DNA from: Trichomonas vaginalis G3
Taxonomy: Eukaryota > Parabasalia > Trichomonadida > Trichomonadidae
Direction of reading: 5' to 3'
NCBI RefSeq assembly: GCF_026262505.1
Contig: NC_067207.1
Coordinates: 24,768,082-24,832,081, forward strand
DNA: 64,000 nt
Shown here: in pieces, positions 10,008 through 19,901 of the stretch
Position numbering within the stretch: position 1 is the first letter of the stretch
How the letters are laid out: each line of letters opens with the position of its first letter
Notes under the pieces: model-generated
Database searches by the model: none
Told to the model about the DNA's origin: nothing
The model's input: only the letters and a program-made list of their open reading frames with translations
Made by a program: the position numbers and the translations under genes

Positions 10008-13000
10008 TCAGAACTTCAACTTACGAATAAAGCTTGTTTTAGTCGTTATTGAAAAGTTGAACTTTTCAGCAAAGCAAGGTTGACATGACTTACATAAGTC
10101 GAATGCAATCTCTTGACCATCATAAAGTGCTTTGTAAAGTTTCATTAAACTGAACTCAGAGTCTTTGTCATATGTTCCAACAGGTATGTGAATGTTCTTA
10201 TCTTCATTGTAATAGCATTGTATAGCTTCAGGAAACATTTCATTAGCGGTTAAAGCAATAACATCTTGCTTCACGCCTTTCATTCTGCAGTGAAATGCAA
10301 CTTCATTTAAATCGTTAGTGAGTAAGTCTATGTAGGTCTTCTTTCCACAGAAAATACTTTTATAAGCTAAACTTTGTTTTCCAGGTGTTATTTCTGCAAA
10401 GTCGCTATGAAATTGACCAAGGTTCTTTCCTATAAGTTCGCGACCATATCTCTTCTTAAACTCTGCTGCAAGCTTTGGATGTCTTCATTATATAAGTGCA
10501 CTGTCGGTATCCTGGTAAAAGATTTGAAGTCCCATGTCCTCTGCAGTACAGAATACTTCATTCATAATACGTTTTGACATAGACAGAATATTAACACCAA
10601 GTGGACAGAAGTTAAAGTGTCTGCAAATGCTTTTCGTTAGCTTGAAAATAGTTTTATCTGAACCATCCAAACCTTCGAACTTCACTATATGGTTGTAATT
10701 TCTTATAGCATATCTTATAGCATCTTTGTCATTTACTATGGTTATTTTTGACTCAATAGGAGATAGAATAGTTTTGCCATAAATGCTGTTCAGAATGAGT
10801 TTTATAATTTCTTGTAAGGGGTTTCCTTCTTTCTTATACTTTAACCTTAACTCAAACAACTTCTTTACTTCATCTCTTATTCTCATATCTCTGTTTCCAT
10901 CGTAATAGTATCCTTGCAACACTTCACATTTGACACTTGATATTTTATGAGGTCTTGTAATGTTATATGGTCAACATACATGAGACAGCAAGTGTTTGAA
11001 CTTCTTGGAACGTTAAGTTCTGGATTTAGTTCAGGGTCGCAAACTATTAAATGAAAGTGTCTGGGTATACCAATCTCTGTTATCTTAATGAGAACAAAGA
11101 AGCCAGACATAAACTTTTCACCAATGGGTTCCTTTTGGTCATCATCGAATAAATGTCTCATGAGATACTCTGTGCTTAACATTTCTTCCTTCAATACTTT
11201 TGGAATACCTTCTAAAGTATAAAGTCTTGCTATAGCTGAAGGATATAATGAAACAGTGTCGAAGTCAGCAATGAGTTTCTTTTTGCTCTTTTGTTTCATG
11301 TTATCTGACAACATACATCTTCCACCTTGAATGCATCTCGAAATAAATTCTCTTGGTTTATTTGAGAGGTCATAAAGATTTCCATTCGGGAAGTATACTC
11401 TGTTCTCAAACAATTTGTTAGCAATAGAACAAATACTAACGTAGTCATAAACGTTTAAATCAAACTCTTTCAATAAGTCATTGCGGAACTTTACAAAACC
11501 TTCTCTTAAAATTCTTACATCTTGTTTGCAGTAAAACGTGCTATATTTTTCTAAGTCGAAGTGGTTTTCATCTATTCTGCAACCTTTGATGGAATCTATG
11601 TTTTCATGAATGTATCTGCATCATGGATAAACTTACATGCTTCAGAAATGACACCAGTTCTGTTGTCATTTGCTAACAAAACACTGCTGTAGTAGTTATA
11701 TGGAAATACTTCTTTCGGTCCTGTTTGTAAGTTAAACATAGCAGGAAATAGTTTAAGCTTCTTATTTATAACACTGTAAGAGTCTTTTATAATAATTGCC
11801 CGTCCTTTATATAAACCAGTTATTTGCATTGTTCGTGAACCTTTAATGATGGGAGTTCCTTTCACTTCTGTCATGTGTCTTAAGATGAAGTTTATGTCAT
11901 AACTGAGGTTGTGGAAATATATTAAACTCTTGTCAGGAAGTCTTTCCAAAAATTCTGTTGCACAGTTTTGACCCCAAATGCTTTCACTCACTGAACCATC
12001 TTCACTGTCATAACAGATGTTAAAAGCTTTATGAAAGCCGTCTGTGCTACACTCAAAGTCAGCAAAGAAAACGTGCTCAGGAATGAATTTACATTTAGCT
12101 TTATTTACTTCTTTTGACTCTGCTTTCTTCTTCAGTTGTACACAATACTTTGGAGCATATGTCAAATCTTTAAATGGTGCAAGGTTCTGTTTATATAAGT
12201 CAGTAGTATATGTGAAAAGTTCTCCATAAGAAATAGGTTCGAAATATTTGCACTCCCACAATGTTTTCATAACATCCCATAGCGGTGTTGTTCTATCATA
12301 ACGAACTACATATTTATCTTCTCTCTTTGTATAAATCTTCATCTGTTTCTCAATGTTCATTCCACCACACTCCTTCAAGATTTCTATATAGTTTCGAATG
12401 AAGTATGTTGTCATTGGTAATCTTTCATTTAGCATGTAGTGGTCTTCAACAAGAAGTAAGTCAATAGTTCTAACAGTTTCGCATTCTTTTGGTATATATC
12501 TCTTTATTTCATTATGTCTTGAGTCATTGAAATAACCAATGGTAACATTAAATGCTATACCTGTTGAATCGGAAATTTCTTGTACTTTACTTTGAGGAAA
12601 GTCTCTAACACGAATGACTTCTCTCATGTGGTCAATAGTTTCTTCATTTACTCCAGCCTGAATGCAAGCATAAACGAAACAATTGTCCTCTGTCATAAGT
12701 GTTGCAGTTCTTTTGTTCAGTTCATTGAAGATTTGGTAGCGTTCAAGATTTATAGGTAATGTGCAAAGATACTTCCAGAACTGACCGCTTCTCTTCTTAT
12801 AAAACTTCTTTTCACCATTATCTTTCCAAAAGCTTTCTATAAGTGCTGGGTTTCCTGTTTGCTTAAGAGCTTCCAAAATGGCTTTCTGGTCATTTGTCAG
12901 TGTGCTTTCATCTCTATATGGTCTCTTTTTTGGTTTGCCTTTCTTTACATCTGACATCGTTAAGCCTTCATATTCTGTTAAATCATACATCTTTATTTCG

Positions 13001-13338
13001 GTAAGATTCTTTATGTTTGTCAAGAAGAAGTCATAGTGCATTTCAACAATACCTGCAGCATTTGCTTCTATCTCTGATATAAAGTTCTCCTTCAAGAGCT
13101 GATGTAGTAATGTTCCAATATTATTGAGGTTTAACGTAGAACATTCATACTTTCCACCAAGTTTATAACATACCATCCATCTCTGTTGCGAGTTTATTTT
13201 AATTTTCTCTAAGAGTCTCATGAAAACCTTACCGAAATGTTTGTGTAAGTAGTCTCTGTTTGGTTCATCTAAAGCTTCGATGTTAAAGTCAATGAGTCTA
13301 TTGCCTGACTTCACATTTCCTCTTCCTATTCTCTTCAT
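10008..13338 (-). pseudogene. protein-primed family B DNA polymerase (pPolB) region of Polinton B
   Basis: This gene would replicate the element by protein-primed synthesis. From N to C the region shows an exonuclease motif (FADFEC), the second exonuclease motif (YFHNLSYDINF), the polymerase motif A with DFDTVSLYPSA, motif B (ILNSIYGKT) and motif C (YQDTDSA). The order and spacing fit pPolB of Polintons, bacteriophage phi29 and adenoviruses. It is preceded on the same strand by 13298-13783, which may supply the N-terminal region. The polymerase is broken at several places. Confidence 0.88.
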
Positions 13339-13783
13339 CTTTCTTTAACCATCTCTCACCTTCTTTTGGTTTGTCGTCAATGGAACGAATGACATCGTTA
13401 GCTTTGCGAACTTGTTCTATAGCACTTTTAAACATCTCTCTTCTCTGTTGTTTCAGTGTGTCGTCTCTTCTTCTTGTTTCACCAACGTTTGCATTTGTTA
13501 TGTCAAATATTTCTCTTCTTACTTCATGAGGTACTGAACGTCTATGATATAAGTCAATAGCAATGTCATTTAAAGGAAATGCTCTTGCATGGACTTCGTC
13601 CTCGCCGCGTTGCGGCTTTATGAACTCATGAATTCTATCATAACTTATTGCACCATTATAGTCTTTAATGAAGTCAGCGAGTGCTTTTTTGTTTGTTGCG
13701 TAATGCTTTGCAACATCTATATTAGCTTCTGTAAGAAGTTGTTTTATTTCCGAGTGTTCTAACTTAGACAACTTCCGATACAT
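13298..13783 (-). CDS. basic helical protein at the 5' end of the PolB region
   Basis: 161 residues, highly charged, with many R/K/E helices (RREIFDITNANVGETRRRDD). It overlaps the start of the pPolB frame by 41 bp. In protein-primed systems the terminal protein or its domain often lies just before PolB, so a priming role is possible but unproven. A GC mini-hairpin pair (13591-13616), identical to one at 27368-27393, sits inside the frame and adds a KPQRGEDEVHE segment. Confidence 0.55.
   Translation of the reverse strand: MYRKLSKLEHSEIKQLLTEANIDVAKHYATNKKALADFIKDYNGAISYDRIHEFIKPQRGEDEVHARAFPLNDIAIDLYHRRSVPHEVRREIFDITNANVGETRRRDDTLKQQRREMFKSAIEQVRKANDVIRSIDDKPKEGERWLKKDEENRKRKCEVRQ
13591..13616. 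repeat. double mini-hairpin inside a coding region
   Basis: GGAC-TTC-GTCC followed by GCCGC-GTT-GCGGC. The reverse complement is identical to 27368-27393 about 14 kb away. Both lie in open frames and both encode the same short KPQRGEDEVHE peptide. Confidence 0.8.
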
Positions 13784-13875
13784 CTTTAGTAGGAAATAAA
13801 AAAATATTTTTTTGAAAAAAATTAGATTAGATTTTTTTTAAGTTATTTTTCAAAATAATTAATATTTTATTTAAT

Positions 13876-14347
13876 GAAACACATGCAAGATTGCAAGTTC
13901 TTTTCATACAATGCTCTCGCTTACTGCCATCAAGAATGAGTTCAATAATGCTTCAAATGTTAATTATCTTTAACAAGAAGTTTGTGAAAGAATCTAAGTT
14001 TGGTCAGTATGTCAGACCATTAGCTATCGTCATTGACCGCAAACGTTATACTTCACAAGAGTTAGCAGTAGTTTTGAAACAAAAGAGTTTTCTTCGTGAA
14101 TGTCAAAGATACACACTATACTATTATAAAGAACTCTAACGTTGACTTCTTCAGTATTGCTATGAATCTTTCCGAACAGAAAGAATATAAGAAGGGTGAA
14201 ACATCTGTGAAATATTATCCTTCATCTCTGAAGACAATAACGAACAAAGATGTTATACAGAAATTCTTACCAAAGGTTGAAGAAGCTTCTATTGACATTG
14301 ACGAAGGAAGTGAAATGGTTGAAGAAATAGACCCTGAAGTTATTTAA
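13876..14347 (+). pseudogene. small replication-block protein of Polinton B, counterpart of 30432-30851
   Basis: The region encodes a ~150-residue protein divergent from PolB. Its acidic C-terminus (VEEIDPEVI) and the preceding lysine-rich strand pattern resemble the A gene at 30432-30851, which ends IDIDPEMF. In both elements it lies next to replication genes, so a single-strand-binding or accessory role is conceivable. The acidic tail would fit an SSB, but this is inference. The frame is not continuous here. Confidence 0.45.
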
Positions 14348-14353
14348 GCAAAA

Positions 14354-14855
14354 ATATATTTTTGAATAACTGAAGGTGTCACTACGTCACCATGTCACCA
14401 GGTTAATTAACTTCTTTAAAAAATGATGACAACAACACAGGAGGAAGGTATTCATGACTTATTTTTGAAGAACTGAAGGTGCTACCATGTTACCATGACA
14501 TTTTGACAACATCACAGGAGGAAGGCAGTTATGACTTATTTTTGAATAACTGAAGGTGCTACCATGTTACCATGTGCTACCAGGTCAATGAACTTCTCTG
14601 AAAAAATGAGACAACATGACATTTTGACAACATCACAGGAGGAAGGTATTCATGACTTATTTTTGAAGAACTGAAGGTGCTACCATGTTACCATGACATT
14701 TTGACAACATCACAGGAGGAAGGCAGTTATGACTTATTTTTGAATAACTGAAGGTGCTACCATGTTACCATGTGCTACCAGGTCATTTAACTTCTCTGAA
14801 AAAATGAGACAACATGACATTTAGACAACAACACAGGAGGAAGGCAAAAATAAAT
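14354..14855 (+). repeat. repeat array left of the primase-helicase cassette
   Basis: About five units of ~100 bp occur, each with TTTTTGAAGAACTGAAGG, a GCTACC/GTTACC-type palindromic cluster, AACTTCTCTGAAAAAATGAG and CACAGGAGGAAGG. The first unit uses GTCACC words instead of GCTACC. The same unit appears in inverted orientation right of the cassette (17250-17470 and 17778-17895). Confidence 0.88.
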
Positions 14856-14867
14856 TCCAATCATACT

Positions 14868-16460
14868 TTATAAAGCATCATTTACAGGTATTTCATCGTC
14901 AGTAAATGAATCCTCATTATCGTTTGGTTCAACCTGTTTATATAATCCTTTCATTTCTTCTTTCAAAACATAACACCATGTTTGTTTACCATCTATTCTT
15001 CTATGTTTCCTATCACATTTATCCTTAATACTCATTTGGAAATTCTTGTCTTTCATGTCTGATGGTTTGCAGAATAGCGCATTTTCACACGTCATACCTG
15101 TACACAATTCATCATAATGTGTATTTATCCATTCATCTAAAGGATTTGCTGATAACTTGATTAAATCTTGTTTGGCTTCAGTCATCGGAATGATTCGTAC
15201 ATTAAATGATGAAAGGTCATATTGCATAAAATATGTTAAAAGGTTATCATAAAATTCCTTTGTGCATGAATCCATTAAATTCTTGAAGTAATCAAATTGA
15301 CCCTTGAATTTACCATTAACTCTTAAAACTACGTATCTTCTGTCTCCAACTTCAATTTTGACAGGGTAGACGTTATTAGTTACGAAAATGAAGTTTGCAA
15401 CGTTCTGAGCAGTTCTTCTGGGTTGATTCTTTTCATTAATTCTAATCTCATTATCCGTAATAATTGATTTCAAAGCATTGAAGTTTGCGAGTCTGTCTTC
15501 ACCCACATTCTTGAGTTCATTAAGTACAAGAAACATTTTATTCTCAACTACTGAATTGAAATTACCCGTTAGCTCACCTATTTCAGTAATGTTTTTACAT
15601 GAATAACCAGCGAGGAGTTCAGAAATAATGTCTGTAAATCTGTTTTTACCTGTTCCCTGAAGTCCTTTCAAAATAATTGCTGTTTCATTCTTGATTCCGG
15701 GATGTTGAATCATTGATGCAATCCAGCCGAGAAGGTATTTATACACTTCATCGTTATTATCACAAATGGCTTCTTTAATGAAATTCATAAACATCTCAAT
15801 TTTTGAGTAATCTACTTTTTCGAGAATGTTGTATTTATAACCCTGAAACGTTGAGAAAACATCTGGAGAATCAGATTTAAAGCAAACACCCTTAACAGTT
15901 AATGAAGACAATTGATTTAGTAGTACATCCCATGCTGTTATTGTTTTACCTTCTTCTTTAAATAATTTAATCATTTTAAGTGACTCTTTCATGTTTGATT
16001 GAAGAACGAATGATATTTGATTCATTTTGTCGTGGATATTATAGTCCTTTTGAATGAAGTATTTGTTTCCATAATCTACAAAACGGATTACACGTGATAA
16101 ATCCTCAATTACTTCAGAACTGTTTTTATACTGATGATTTTCAGCCTTGCGTCTAATATCTGTTATCAAGAATGAATCATCAAGTTTGATATCAAATGTT
16201 ATTTTTGGCTTACGTAATAAAGGTAAAACATATTCATCATAATATTCCTTTTGATAAAGTTTTAGAATCTTCACTAAAACAAATGGAGAAGTCATTAAAT
16301 GTGCATATCTACTACGTGCTTTTTCAAAATTACTTTTTGCATTTTCAGTTAAATTGCAGAAGTTATAAACGTTATCGTATGCTTCATTAATTAAATGATC
16401 CGGTAACGAATTAATTGCTTGAAACAGTGTGAATAATGTAACTTCTTTTTCCAAATTCAT
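14868..16460 (-). CDS. SF3 (D5-like) helicase of Polinton B
   Basis: This 530-residue open frame encodes an ATP-dependent replicative helicase of superfamily 3. A Walker A motif (LKGLQGTGKNR) lies near residue 270, followed by Walker B-like FLVLNELKN and a motif C region FIFVTNN. The N-terminal ~200 residues are helical and match a D5-N-like linker. The C-terminal tail is acidic (DNEDSFTDDEIP). It ends 13 bp from the left repeat array and is followed upstream by the primase gene. It is homologous to the A helicase (29158-30392) but clearly diverged. The frame looks whole. Confidence 0.88.
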   Translation of the reverse strand: MNLEKEVTLFTLFQAINSLPDHLINEAYDNVYNFCNLTENAKSNFEKARSRYAHLMTSPFVLVKILKLYQKEYYDEYVLPLLRKPKITFDIKLDDSFLITDIRRKAENHQYKNSSEVIEDLSRVIRFVDYGNKYFIQKDYNIHDKMNQISFVLQSNMKESLKMIKLFKEEGKTITAWDVLLNQLSSLTVKGVCFKSDSPDVFSTFQGYKYNILEKVDYSKIEMFMNFIKEAICDNNDEVYKYLLGWIASMIQHPGIKNETAIILKGLQGTGKNRFTDIISELLAGYSCKNITEIGELTGNFNSVVENKMFLVLNELKNVGEDRLANFNALKSIITDNEIRINEKNQPRRTAQNVANFIFVTNNVYPVKIEVGDRRYVVLRVNGKFKGQFDYFKNLMDSCTKEFYDNLLTYFMQYDLSSFNVRIIPMTEAKQDLIKLSANPLDEWINTHYDELCTGMTCENALFCKPSDMKDKNFQMSIKDKCDRKHRRIDGKQTWCYVLKEEMKGLYKQVEPNDNEDSFTDDEIPVNDAL

Positions 16461-16534
16461 GTTTCCACCGTCATTATGTACTTCAAAATCACTGATGCCA
16501 TCAACTATGCTCTGGGCAAGTTTATCGTCAATGT

Positions 16535-17182
16535 TTACATCTTTGTTTCATTCATAATAGTCTTTATTTCTTCGTTCTTCTGTTCAACTCTTACCTTAAT
16601 ATTCAAATCATTTAATATATCATTCACTGTTCTAGTTAATGTTGAATCATAACTTCCACGAATGAATGAGTATGTATTGATTGGTTCTGATGCATTCTTG
16701 CGAACTCTTGAATCAGCCATAACCACTAAAGAACGCTTTGAATCATCCATAGAAGTCATGATATCAATATCATAATCATTGCAGGAATAACATTTAATCA
16801 TTCTGTTCGAAACTGAATAGAAGAAATTAGTGTTGCAATAAATGTGAAGACCTCCTGAAGCGGTTTTAACGATAACATCTTTATCCGAAAGTTTTGATAA
16901 AATATCTTTTCTAACTGTTTCTTTAAGTTCATCATTGTACGATTTATTGATATCAACATCTATAATCGTTAAATTTGAAATTTTATTTACTAATAAAGCC
17001 ATACCAGTTTTCCTTCCTCTTCCTCCATCATGTTTGAGGTAGTTATGTAAATCAATCTTGTTTTCACCAATTCTTTCGTTGAGGGTTTTAGTTTCTGCCA
17101 CAACTAATTCCTCAGCTAATGAATCAATAACTTGTTCATCAGAAACGATAAAGTTGCTGTTGTTGCTGTTTGTTGCTGTCAT
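16535..17182 (-). CDS. primase (Prim-Pol type) of Polinton B
   Basis: The 215-residue frame lies directly upstream of the helicase. It contains a DVDINKS catalytic-type motif and, after ~45 residues, ASGGLHIYC, the S-G-x-x-H-hydrophobic motif of archaeo-eukaryotic and bifunctional Prim-Pol domains. The pair with the helicase is the usual D5-like primase-helicase, here split into two genes. The start is preceded by TATATAAATG. It has no visible counterpart in A. Confidence 0.75.
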   Translation of the reverse strand: MTATNSNNSNFIVSDEQVIDSLAEELVVAETKTLNERIGENKIDLHNYLKHDGGRGRKTGMALLVNKISNLTIIDVDINKSYNDELKETVRKDILSKLSDKDVIVKTASGGLHIYCNTNFFYSVSNRMIKCYSCNDYDIDIMTSMDDSKRSLVVMADSRVRKNASEPINTYSFIRGSYDSTLTRTVNDILNDLNIKVRVEQKNEEIKTIMNETKM

Positions 17183-17249
17183 TTATATAGGAATAAAAAA
17201 ATAAAAATAATTTTAAAACTAACTTTATTTTTGGACTGCATCAAATTTC

Positions 17250-17895
17250 CAGGACTGTTGTCTAAATGTCATGTTGTCTCATTTTTTCAGAGAAGTTAAA
17301 TGACCTGGTAGCACATGGTAACATGGTAGCACCTTCAGTTCTTCAAAAATAAGTCATAACTGCCTTCCTCCTGTGATGTTGTCAAAATGTCATGTTGTCT
17401 CATTTTTTCAGAGAAGTTCATTGACCTGGTAGCACATGGTAACATGGTAGCACCTTCAGTTCTTCAAAAATAATTAATTATTGAATAACCTGAAAACATT
17501 AACGATAAAATATATTTTTGGTCGTTTATGCTCATTATGATGAAGTCTTGACAAAACATTAACGATGAAATCATGAAAATTCATGAGGGTAGAAATGAGG
17601 TTAGAAATGAGGTTAGATCTACCCTTCTACCCTAAAATATATTTTGGGTCATTTACACTCATTATGATGAAGAAGTCTTGACAAAACATATACGAAGAAG
17701 TCATGACAAAACATATACGAAGAAATCATGACAAAACATATACGAAGAAATCATGACAAAACATATACGATAAAATGCCTTCCTCCTGTGTTGTTGTCAA
17801 AATGTCATGTTGTCTCATTTTTTCAGAGAAGTTCATTGACCTGGTAGCACATGGTAACATGGTAGCACCTTCAGTTCTTCAAAAATAATTAATTA
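17250..17895 (-). repeat. inverted repeat array right of the primase-helicase cassette
   Basis: Two units at 17250-17470 and one at 17778-17895 are reverse complements of the array at 14354-14855. Between them, 17515-17777 holds short direct repeats of GACAAAACATATACGA. Together with the left array this frames a ~2.4 kb primase-helicase cassette. Confidence 0.85.
17515..17777. repeat. short tandem repeats, GACAAAACAT type, with TAGATCTA palindrome
   Basis: About five copies of a ~24-bp unit TCATGACAAAACATATACGA lie here. A cluster of GGTTAGAA words converges on TAGATCTA (17614-17621) with inverted GGGTAGAA words beyond. The same ~24-bp unit recurs in A at 35640-35880. Confidence 0.75.
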
Positions 17896-17916
17896 TTGAA
17901 TGACCTAAATCATTTA

Positions 17917-18578
17917 CTCACAATATTTTTGTACAAAACGACCCCAAACTTTTAACTTCTTTTCTGCAGCTTCAAATGCTATCTTAGCGAGTTCATATTC
18001 TCTAAATTCTCTCTTTAAATCTTCTTGTTCCCATTGGTCTAGTTCGTATGGAGAATCTCTATAACCATAATATATCTCACGTTCATGTTCTAATTGTTTT
18101 CACACATTTTTCCAACTTCTTCTTCAAACAAAGGTTTAGCATTCTCCACTGTATCTTCGAGTTCTTCTTCATCTAATTTCTCATGAACTTTCTTGTCTAT
18201 GGAGTCCATAATATCTTTGACATAAAATGCATACTTTACAGAGCACCATTCAGCAACAAAATGAACGAGGTCAGGATGTATGTAAATACCTTTGAATTCA
18301 TTTATAACACCCTTAGTAAGCTCATAAAATGCTTGTTTTGAGGTCGAGCCACTTTTGGCTCCACCGTATTCGTTCATCCAAAACTCAAGAATTTCCTGCA
18401 TTTTAGTACTATTGAGAAATCTGTTTAAATGGTTTAACCTTCCCGCTTCTCTTGCCATCTTTGTTGCATTAATGTAACTATCCTTGTCTCTACGTAAGAC
18501 TTCAATACCATTATAAGTGCCTTTTGTGAATGTTTCGCCATTTGATTTGTTCGTGAATGTTTTTGCTTCGACTGACAT
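17917..18578 (-). pseudogene. KilA-N domain protein of Polinton B
   Basis: ATG at 18578 opens a protein with a KilA-N DNA-binding domain, recognised by YNGIEVLRRDKDSYINATKM, then NHLNRFLNST, and GGAKSGSTSKQAFYELTKG, ending in VHFVAEWCS. An acidic linker and a charged helix follow. The leader just upstream (18579-18640) is the same one found before the KilA-N genes of A. A 152-bp block (18247-18402) is nearly identical to 35437-35588. KilA-N proteins occur widely in large DNA viruses and phages; a regulator role is known only in general. The 3' part is broken. Confidence 0.8.
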
Positions 18579-18725
18579 TTCTGTTCTTACATACAAAATA
18601 AAAAAATAAATAAAAATAAAACTAACTTTATTTTTGGTCTTTTGTGAAAATTCACGAAAATTCAAGAGGTGAAAAAAGAGGTGAGAAAAGAGGTGAAATC
18701 TCACCTCTTCACCTAAATTATATTT
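18579..18725. promoter_or_regulatory. KilA-N gene leader and converging-repeat palindrome
   Basis: On the minus strand the leader reads TTTTATTTTGTATGTAAGAA just before the start codon. Farther upstream is a cluster of GAGGTGAAAA words that run into an inverted TCTCACCTC half (18689-18709). The same two-part layout precedes several genes in A. Confidence 0.6.
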
Positions 18726-18815
18726 TTGGTGTAAATTTATGACAAAAATAAATGGTACCATTAATGATATCATGACTGTTCTCATTCATGTCTGATTTAC
18801 ATCCAACGAAAAAGT

Positions 18816-19901
18816 TTAGAAGAATTTTCTTATTCTTTCTGGCATGTTTTTATCTTTCCAGTACTCCCGCTCTAATGGTCCCAGATGAGTTGGTTTAGAT
18901 TCTCTCAAGTTCTTAGATGGTATAACATCTTCAACGCCTCCTTCATATCTTACTTTATAAGTGTCATCGTTTGTGTTATAGTCAAGTATTTCAATAACCA
19001 CTCCTCGCTTTGCTTCGTCAATGGTTTCAGCAAGTTTGCCATTACTACTTTCGACTAATTTATGTCGAGGGTAAAATGCTATGGAGTCGTCAGCAGCTTT
19101 TATAAGATATCCATTACCTTGCGTAGAGTCTACGATATAATAATTTCGACTTAACCTTAAACGTTTCTTTGTCAATGGTTTGTCGTCAAGAACTACACGA
19201 ACTTTTGTACCAGGAATGAGAGTAAATTGTGTTGAATTTCTGATATTTTGTGTTTGGCTTCGTTTCTTTTGTATATACTTTTCTTCTTGTTGTTGTGTCA
19301 TTGAATTTGGTGTATGTCCTGTTGTAGAATGTGTTGAGGAATTATATACTTCGAGAAAATGTTTCATTGTTTCTTCGGTAAAGTCTCGCTCTTGATTTAA
19401 ATCTCTGAGAGTCCTTATGAAGCGGTTAATGATACCGAGTATGTTATGGTTATGGTCTTCAGTAGTGTAGTGAGTTATGTTATGCTTAATGAGAAATTCT
19501 GTGATTTCGTTGCTGAGGTATGCACCGTCTTGGTCTGATGTTAAAATACTTGGGTTATGTTCTGCTACAAACTTTTGTAAAACTCTTAACACTTCATGAG
19601 TTCCTTTATTTCTCATTATATACGCATATGCTTTACGAGTGTTAACATTTATGAAGATGAGGAATGGTTTATGACCACATTTTCTGCTTTGAATGAGAGT
19701 GTCAAATTGGTATGCGTCAGGAGTGTTGGAGTAAATTGGTAAAAAGTAGTCGTAAGGATTTATTTTTGTTTGATGTACAACATTTTTGTCAAAGAACCTT
19801 TTCACTTCAGCTCTGTTAGTAAATCCCGAACTCTTTGCAGCTTCATTGAATTTCTTAAATGACCTCCATGGATGTTGTTCGAATACTTCTTTCAAGCTCA
19901 T
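18816..19901 (-). CDS. RVE-type integrase of Polinton B
   Basis: This 361-residue frame encodes the retroviral-like integrase that inserts Polintons. The RNase H-fold core runs from about residue 50 (YQFDTLIQSRK) through ILTSDQDGAYLS to a ILGIINRFIRTLRDLN helix near residue 165. The C-terminal ~80 residues form a chromodomain-like beta segment (RGVVIEILDYNTNDDTYKVR). It is homologous to the A integrase (40226-41185) at low identity. It is one long frame and starts with ATG after an AT-rich gap. Confidence 0.9.
   Translation of the reverse strand: MSLKEVFEQHPWRSFKKFNEAAKSSGFTNRAEVKRFFDKNVVHQTKINPYDYFLPIYSNTPDAYQFDTLIQSRKCGHKPFLIFINVNTRKAYAYIMRNKGTHEVLRVLQKFVAEHNPSILTSDQDGAYLSNEITEFLIKHNITHYTTEDHNHNILGIINRFIRTLRDLNQERDFTEETMKHFLEVYNSSTHSTTGHTPNSMTQQQEEKYIQKKRSQTQNIRNSTQFTLIPGTKVRVVLDDKPLTKKRLRLSRNYYIVDSTQGNGYLIKAADDSIAFYPRHKLVESSNGKLAETIDEAKRGVVIEILDYNTNDDTYKVRYEGGVEDVIPSKNLRESKPTHLGPLEREYWKDKNMPERIRKFF

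Noticed and set aside
18579-18600. GTATGT in the KilA-N leader as a trichomonad 5' splice site
   Set aside because: The motif fits the GTAYGT donor, but no ACTAACACACAG acceptor lies downstream, so I see no intron.
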